Positions 57,954 to 64,000 of a stretch of 64,000 nt of DNA are shown here, piece by piece. Both the position numbers and the translations under genes were made by a program. Source of the stretch: Sipunculus nudus. Its lineage: Eukaryota; Annelida; Sipuncula; Golfingiida; Sipunculidae. Position 1 is the stretch's first letter; each line of letters starts with the position of its first letter. The notes under the pieces are model-generated. The model had not been told where the DNA came from and made no database searches. It was given only the letters and a program-made list of their open reading frames with translations. The DNA is taken from contig CM049311.1 in NCBI GenBank assembly GCA_026874595.1, positions 50,099,676 through 50,163,675 of the forward strand, given 5' to 3'.

Positions 57954-58681
57954 TTTAGCTCAGCTGACTATAAGTCATTTGAGCTATATAGTTATGGTCC
58001 TTTGTCCGTCGGCTGTCCGTCCATCCGTCCGTCTGTCTGTCCGTCCCTTAAACTGGCACGTTTTGGACCGGGGAATCTGAAATTCAGCATATAGTTAGAT
58101 GTCCCGAAAATCTCCTACCAAACCAAAAATTGGGCCACTAAGGTACCGTTCCTTCGAGACTTTAAGGAAAAACCTCCGTTTTCCATTAAAAACCCATTGT
58201 TATACCTCTAGACTGCCTAAAATATCAAAACCACTGATCTGTTTTTTATCATATATAGTGTGCATATTCTTCCATATATTTCCTTCGTACATACCAAAAA
58301 TGAGGTCAATTAATGAGTAACAGGGAATTTAATTACCTTGCTTCTTATTGATGTTTTGTGGATCTTCCATGGATGGCCGAAAATTTATTCCAAATGACAC
58401 CATGCAGTCACTATTGGGTATTTTTTCATTTTAATCATAGAAATATTAATCATATTAAAATTAATATATAAATTAATAAGTACTCCAGTTTGCTCCTTGT
58501 ATTATATATTGGGTGTTTTGATCCTCGGGTTATTTCTAACACATGTATTAGTTTCATAGCTGAGATAATTTTTTCCCCCGGAAATTTGAGGTTTTTCCTT
58601 AAAATCTCGAAGGAACGAAGTCGCAGCGACAATGGACCACGACTATAGCTCAGATGACTTATAGTCAGCTGAGCTAAAAAA
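57954..58681. mobile_element. Palindrome-ended element with inverted halves
   Basis: Both ends carry the same hairpin: TTAGCTCAGCTGACTATAAG with TCATTTGAGCTATA on the left, and CTATAGCTCAGATGACTTAT with CAGCTGAGCTAA on the right. A GTCC microsatellite follows the left end (58005-58050). The phrase TTCCTTCGAGACTTTAAGG (58149) returns inverted near 58590-58617, so the two halves are partly mirror images. It is related to the family at 50934 and lies 100 bp upstream of the MULE transposase exon. Confidence 0.6.
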
Positions 58682-58783
58682 ATAGATATTTGATAAAATA
58701 TTAGATTCTGATAAGTACTAGTTGACACGTTTTAAGGTTTAATTAAGTTGCTTTGCTCTAAAATTGTCCTTTTTTTGTATCAG

Positions 58784-59884
58784 GTATACCGCCAGTTCAT
58801 GAGATCAGTTGAGGCACCTGCTGAGGATGACGACGTCGTACCGCCGCTTCAGTCCTGTCGCAGTCAGATGTACAGGGCAAGACGTCAAGAAATACCATCC
58901 TTGCCAGGAACTCGTGCTGAGATCGAACTCGATGGACAATGGCGGGAAACACGGCAAGGTGCACGCTTCTTCCTTCATCAAGATGACAGTATGATCGTTT
59001 TTGCCAACGATGAAAATCTTAGGGATTTATCTGCCGCTGACAGTATTTTTATGGACGAAACGTTCAAAGTGGTGCCTCGGCTCTTCTACCAACCTTACAC
59101 CATCCACGCGCTGGTTAGAGGATTTTTCCTGCCACTTGTGTATGCTCTTTTAGCAGATAAATCAGCCGATACCTACTACAGTTTCTTTGAGGTAGTTAAG
59201 AGGGGAATGGCCCGGCTTGGATTGGAATTCAGGCCGCGCTGGATAATGACGGACTTTGAGAGCGGTATGATCCCAACTCTTCGTTTGCACTTCGGTGGTT
59301 CAATGCTGAAAGGATGCCACTTTCATTTCAGGCAGTCAATTTGGAGAAAACCCAGAATCTTGGCCTGTCAAGGGAAAACCACGTAAATAGCAACGTCCGA
59401 CGTATCGTTCGGTCCCTGATGGCATTGGCGTTTGTGCCGCTCATGTTTGTTCGGCATATCTTCAGAACAGAAATCCGCAGTTTGGAAGCTGCTGGACAAG
59501 CACAAGTCCAAGAGTTGCTGCAGTACTTTGAAGAAACGTGGCTTAACGGAACAGTGATTGTTAATATGTGGAATATGCACAATGTGGATACTCGTACAAA
59601 TAACCATACCGAGGGTTGGCATAACTGGTTTACTCAGGCGGTGGGAAAGTCGCATCCAAATTTGTATGAACTCATATTAACCATGAAAGACGAAGCAGCA
59701 ACGGAAGTAACCAGAAGGAATGCCCTGCTTGGTACACAGCCCCCTCCTATGAGAAAAATATCCGAGAAAGGTCTGAAGCGATAAAACGCCTGCATCAGGA
59801 ACTTGAACAGGGAGAGAGGACTTTGATTGAATTCATGGCAGGCATAAGAAGACACGTTGGGTGTAAGAACTTCAGTCATGGATA
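58784..59884 (+). pseudogene. MULE transposase, frameshifted
   Basis: The exon starts after TTTTTTGTATCAG (58783). The frame reads VYRQFMRSVEAPAEDDD, GQWRETRQGARFFLHQDD, SIFMDETFKVVPRLFYQPYT (first catalytic Asp 59054-59056), WIMTDFESGMIPTL (second Asp 59252-59254) and KGCHFHFRQSIWRK. After a one-base break near 59345 it continues with TQNLGLSREN, LMALAFVPL and NNHTEGWHNWF (Glu 59611-59613). A second break near 59745 leads to RSEAIKRLHQELEQG and RRHVGCKNFSHG before TAA 59882-59884. This is a MULE-type DDE transposase. An N-terminal DNA-binding exon (often FLYWCH in animals) was not found. Base composition is richer in GC than its surroundings. Confidence 0.85.
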
Positions 59885-60916
59885 AAACCAAAGACTTAAT
59901 TGATATACACTTCTTAGATAGAGAATGGAATTCTGTAGGTTGGCTTGGCTAGTCAATTTTCTAGTACCAGTGGTGCTTTTATTAAACATTCTTTCGGTAA
60001 CCTTTATGAAAATAAAATAATTCATGAAAATATTAATGTGACGTAATATAGGCGAATGTGAATGTATATAATGTAAAAAAGGGTGTAATATTGATATGTA
60101 ATGTGTGTGTTCGAGCAGGATTAAATGTAATAACTATTGTAATGTGTGTGTTCGAGCAGGATTAAGTGTAATATAGTTATATTTGTAAAACATATATAGG
60201 CCTATTATAAATTTTATGTGAACATATAAAATGGTATACATAAACCTGCAACGGCGATTTCTTTTACATTTCATAAACAGTTTATTTTAAAATACGAGGT
60301 GTGTTAGTATAAATTTCTCTTTTAATCTAGAAAAGCTATTAGTTGATAAACATGCAAATTTTAAATTAACGATGTATATAGTGCACCTGCATGTGTATGT
60401 TTGTGTATATGATTATTTGTGACTCATTTGTAATATGGCTCTGTTTCAATCATTATATATTTTTATATGCCTCTGCTCGATAAGCTATGACATACTATAC
60501 ATCACTCTAATCAAAAGCCGGGCATTGTTATTACAACAATATACACAGAACCGGTAGAGGCCCCCTTACCAGAAAAGCTAATTAAAAAAACTTGATTTCA
60601 CTCTCTTCAAAGTAAACTTTGTTAGACCCAATCAGGTCTGGTTCTTTTGAAATTCTCAATCTCAAATTCTAACTTTAAATAATTTTTTATTTTCGGAAAT
60701 AAAATACCGTAATAAATTGGTGAAAAGACCCGAGTTTTTAAAAATTTTCTTAAATATTTTTGTCATATTTTCAACGCAATGCGGACGGTATCGCTTTTAC
60801 TGTAGGATAATTATTTGAAAATTATGTATATCTATCATAGCGTATTGTAAGATAGGATGAAATATTTAATCTTCCAAATCAAGGGGGAAGGTCTCGGAAA
60901 CCGTCTAAAACCCTCG
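59885..60916. other. MULE 3' interior without recognised gene
   Basis: This is AT-rich sequence between transposase and right TIR. A phrase TAATGTGTGTGTTCGAGCAGG is repeated in tandem at about 60098 and 60139. No coding region is seen. Confidence 0.5.
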
Positions 60917-61445
60917 GGGGTTTCCTTGCAATTTCCACGAGAGATTATGGGTCCAGTGTCGTCAGGCGGGTTTCCTTGCCGATTTCCGAGTGTCGCCACG
61001 CTGCCGCGAGTTCCCCAAGCGACCGCCGCCATCTTGGCTAATATATGCAGTTGAACGATGTTTAAATTAAGAAAAAATAGTTCATCAAGAAGCATAAATA
61101 TGACACAAGATATAACATGAAGATCAGTCAGTCTGACTATACCTGAAAAATGAGGGTTAATAAAGCCAGGGACATTAATTTAGCGGGATCGGGTTGTCAT
61201 GCCGACATTATAGTAGTGCCGCTGCCGACATGCCGAATAAATTACCGTAAATTATTTAAAATATTAGAGGATGGTAACAAATTTTGTTCAAGTACCTTAA
61301 CAGACAACGTACTTATCACTTTACTGCGCATTTATCACATTATTTCCTATTATTTATTTTCTTTTTCGGCAAGATGGGCGTCGGCATTTTGGGTTCGGTA
61401 TTCCGGGTTTCGGCATTCTGGGTTTCGGCCATCTGGTCTACATTC
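60917..61445 (-). repeat. MULE right terminal inverted repeat
   Basis: It is the inverted partner of 54644-55171. It ends with GGCCATCTGGTCTACATTC and carries GCCGCCATCTT at 61025-61035. Confidence 0.85.
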
Positions 61446-61454
61446 GCATTTACC

Positions 61455-62451
61455 TGGCGGGTTGATTCCGATCAATAAACGTCTTAATTTTGGGCATTTT
61501 AACACTTTCGCTGCCTATGACGGGTATACTCGTCATGAATTTATCAGCAATTTTCAGTAAAAAATCTCTTAAATTTATCAATATACTCTGCGCAGGTGAG
61601 TAGTAGTTCATTTATAAATTGGTTTCTTGTCATGAAATAGTAAAATTTGTTATTCATCAGTGCGCTTGATAACTCGAAAGCAAGAAAGGTTTTGGGAGCG
61701 TGAAAATATCCACGGCTCTCGTCCTTTACCGTAAAATAAGTTCATGACCCGCTCTAGTGTAAAATTGATACCGCGTAGGAGTATTCCTTAGAATCAAACA
61801 AAAGCGAGGACCGCATAAAAATCTGTCTAGTTTTATATTTGGGCGTATTTTGGCCACTTACTTTCAGCAAACCCGCTGGTGAGACGGAGGTGTGACAGAT
61901 CGCACCTTTGGTGTGAACTCGAGATAGCGAGGCGTGAAGTCGTTCAGGTTTATTGCCCCGCGAGGACAGCCTGTTGCGCAATCAACAACAATAGGGCGCG
62001 TGCCACTTGCCTGACACACAGATCGGCAGGGTAATCAGAACGCGGCTGCATGTTATTGGTTTGGCTTATATGGAGCTATCTCACGTATCCTATACATTTA
62101 GAGACAGCAATATGCTTGTGTAAGTACCTTCGCCAACAAGTGCATGTAAATTGTAAAATTCTGAAAGCAAACTCGGACGATCATTGAGGAACATGTTGGC
62201 CCTTTAGTATACCGACAATCCCAACCGCACTTTGGAATTCACCATATGCACCCCCGACGTATGACTTTCCGACAATTCATAATAAAGTATTATATCATAA
62301 GCCCTAGAGTTGATCATATTAGGTTACACTTTGATCACACGCAATTTTCGTATAATTCCCGGCTTCGTTTGACGGCGACAATGACGAGGTCCACTGTATC
62401 ATGCTATCGCCTCGGTATCTAAATAACTCTATGACTGTGTGTAATAGAATT
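61455..62451. other. Stretch without recognised gene; one strong palindrome
   Basis: ATGACGGGTATACTCGTCAT (61517-61536) is a nearly perfect palindrome, 15 bp after TTAACACTTTCGCTGCC. This resembles a piggyBac-type end (TTAA then C-rich), but no partner end was found. No gene is seen in the rest. Confidence 0.35.
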
Positions 62452-63308
62452 ATAATGATTGGTAGAATCAGTTTGTTTGTAATGAAAAGCAAAACAGTAA
62501 TTCTTTTAAAAAAACACAAGTTTGTAAAATGAAAGAAAAAGAAAAAAAGCAAAGAGGGGAACCGAACTTGCGCGGTTTTCCGTCGCGCGTTACTGGACCT
62601 ACTGTATTGTTATGGAGTAAGAAAGGGTGTATATGTGACTTAACACATATTTAAAGGAATATTTCAATATTTCATTGAATAAGATCTAAAATTATTCAGA
62701 AACAAATGAAGATCATTCTAGGTTTCAGTCTGTTCTGATATCAGACAGAGCCAAAGAATTATTAATGTTCATCAGACGACCAAGTATCTAATGGTAATTC
62801 AGTATGTTTGTAGAGCCTAAATGTACTCTCACAAATTAGCTCTAAATTGGTTTCTATGATGAGGCAGGCAGATTATGTTTATACGAGTTTGGAAATAGCA
62901 CTGCAGGTCAGTTTATAACTGGATGTATGTCATGTCAGACTTGGGATTTACCAGAATTTCATCCAATAAAATCTGGCAAAACTTATAAAGTCAACTTACA
63001 CCTCTGATGTAATTGTGGCCTACTTTGGGTCATCCAATTAGGTTTAGCTTTTATGACAAAATGCAGAAATATGGATATGTACGTCTCATATGTCACGTGA
63101 AAGCTCTGTAACAAAACTATCTGTAGTGCGCGCTTTGGGAGAGACTGGGCGGCTCTCTCAGAGTCGGAGAGACGGACAATCTCTTGCCAGGCCGGCAGGT
63201 TCCCCTCTTTGCTTTTTTTCTTTTTCTTTCATTTTACAAACTTGTATTTTTTTAAAAGAATTACTGTTTTGCTTTTCTTACAAACAAACTGATTCTACCA
63301 ATCATTAT
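62452..63308. repeat. 111-bp inverted repeat with 634-bp spacer
   Basis: The left arm 62452-62563 and right arm 63198-63308 are inverted copies with about two differences. The arms are homopurine-rich toward the spacer (AAAGAAAAAGAAAAAAAGCA). The spacer (62564-63197) has no recognised gene. Confidence 0.85.
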
Positions 63309-64000
63309 TTTGGTGGATGAACCGGGATTCATTCCAGCACATCAGCACCAGAAAAACCGACAAAGCTGCCAGCGGGAGTGAAGAATGAAGATCCCCCCCC
63401 CCCCCTCACAGCCACAGGCGCCATTGACTGGTCTCCCATCTCACAGCTGCATTGGAACTTCAAACCAGGTACCGGATCACAGCCTAACATAAAAAATGTC
63501 ATCTCTGCTGCTGAAGGTATCGAACTTTTGCTAAGAACTCTCTCTTCAAACTTTAACTTGGCTGCAAATTTCTCTCAGTGCTCTGCTTGAGAAGATCAAG
63601 GACTCTCTCTGTATCTTTAAACGAAAAGAACACTGTAAATCAGCATCAAGCTTTAACGGTCACTTCAAGTTGCTAAAATGACTCTTTTCGCTAAAACAAG
63701 TGCTGTGATATCTCAATATGAGATCATCATTGTTCCTGACCAGCCAAATCAAAAAAATCAATATCGGGACAAGCCAGCTTCGGGCCTATGTCAACAATAA
63801 TACTGGCAATACCACGTGCACTGTGTTTTGTGTGACAACAAGTTCCTCGCTATGTTCCTGCAACTACTAGAAGCAGACTCGCTGATATGTCGCTATCTTC
63901 TGCATCACCTCCCATACTATGACTCCAGGAAAAAATGAAGCCAACCAAGCCAGCAGAGAAGACAACAGAAGACCCAAAGAAGACAAGATTTCCTGAGGTA
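63309..64000. other. Unassigned terminal stretch, moderately GC-rich
   Basis: A 70-codon open frame at 63378-63590 (with a C-tract giving Pro residues) reads ATGAIDWSPISQLHWNFKPG and onward. Composition differs from the AT-rich surroundings. It could be the start of a gene or retroelement running out of the window. No family is recognised. Confidence 0.3.

Larger units (their letters stand above)
54635..61454. mobile_element. MULE (Mutator-like) element with long TIRs and 9-bp target duplication
   Basis: The element spans 54644-61445. The left TIR (54644-55171) and right TIR (60917-61445) are inverted copies of about 528 bp, both starting near GACCAGATGGCCGAAACCC. The flanks are GCATATACC (54635-54643) and GCATTTACC (61446-61454), a 9-bp duplication with one mismatch, as expected for MULEs. 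The interior contains the MULE transposase (58784-59884), a LINE 3' fragment (55549-57000), a palindrome-ended element (57954-58681) and microsatellites. The transposase is broken, so the copy is probably dead, yet both ends are preserved. Confidence 0.85.

Overview
This window looks like non-coding, repeat-dominated nuclear DNA of an invertebrate animal, most likely a mollusc and perhaps a bivalve. Introns follow GT-AG and microsatellites of TA, CT, GTCT/GTCC and poly-C are frequent. Rolling-circle (Helentron/HINE) elements, Merlin, MULE, hAT, pogo-like, L1/Tx1-like LINE and Ty3/Gypsy remains are nested in each other. The species call is inference from the repeat types. I found no intact housekeeping gene, rRNA, tRNA or CRISPR array. 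The only host-gene candidates are three or four small exons.

Layout. 0-10.4 kb: a fragment of a tandem-core repeat element, a LINE ORF1/endonuclease fragment, an OTU-protease pseudogene with a tandem duplication, a 149-bp minisatellite element, a 1.05-kb HINE inserted in a reading frame, a Merlin transposase pseudogene, and a second HINE-like element with 182-bp core repeats. 10.4-30.1 kb: a very large Helentron (Helitron2-type rolling-circle transposon). 31-47.6 kb: decayed Gypsy and at least four L1/Tx1-like LINE copies, all LINEs on the minus strand. 47.7-54.6 kb: low-information DNA with two candidate terminal exons, another tandem-core element and a pogo-like MITE. 54.64-61.45 kb: a complete-ended MULE with 528-bp terminal inverted repeats and a 9-bp target duplication. 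61.5-64 kb: a 111-bp inverted repeat and unassigned sequence.

The Helentron is the centrepiece. Its 5' end is shared with the 1.05-kb HINE at 6224-7268, which makes a matched autonomous/non-autonomous pair. Its plus-strand gene, read through many introns, encodes in order a cysteine-peptidase domain resembling MEROPS C76, about 22 copies of a charged 17-residue repeat, a DUF6570-like cysteine domain, a run of similar 84/87-nt phase-1 exons, a Rep/HUH nickase, a PIF1-type helicase and an APE-type endonuclease. It is broken by several stops and frameshifts. On its minus strand sits an intact two-coding-exon gene (172 aa, coiled-coil-like, Thr-rich tail). The upstream part and introns of the Helentron are strongly depleted of C on one strand, including 220 bp without a single C. 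A hAT-like element with a perfect 8-bp target duplication sits inside it and does not share this skew.

The transposon genes here are largely pseudogenes. The value of the window lies in element architecture, termini, nesting order and the unusual Helentron.
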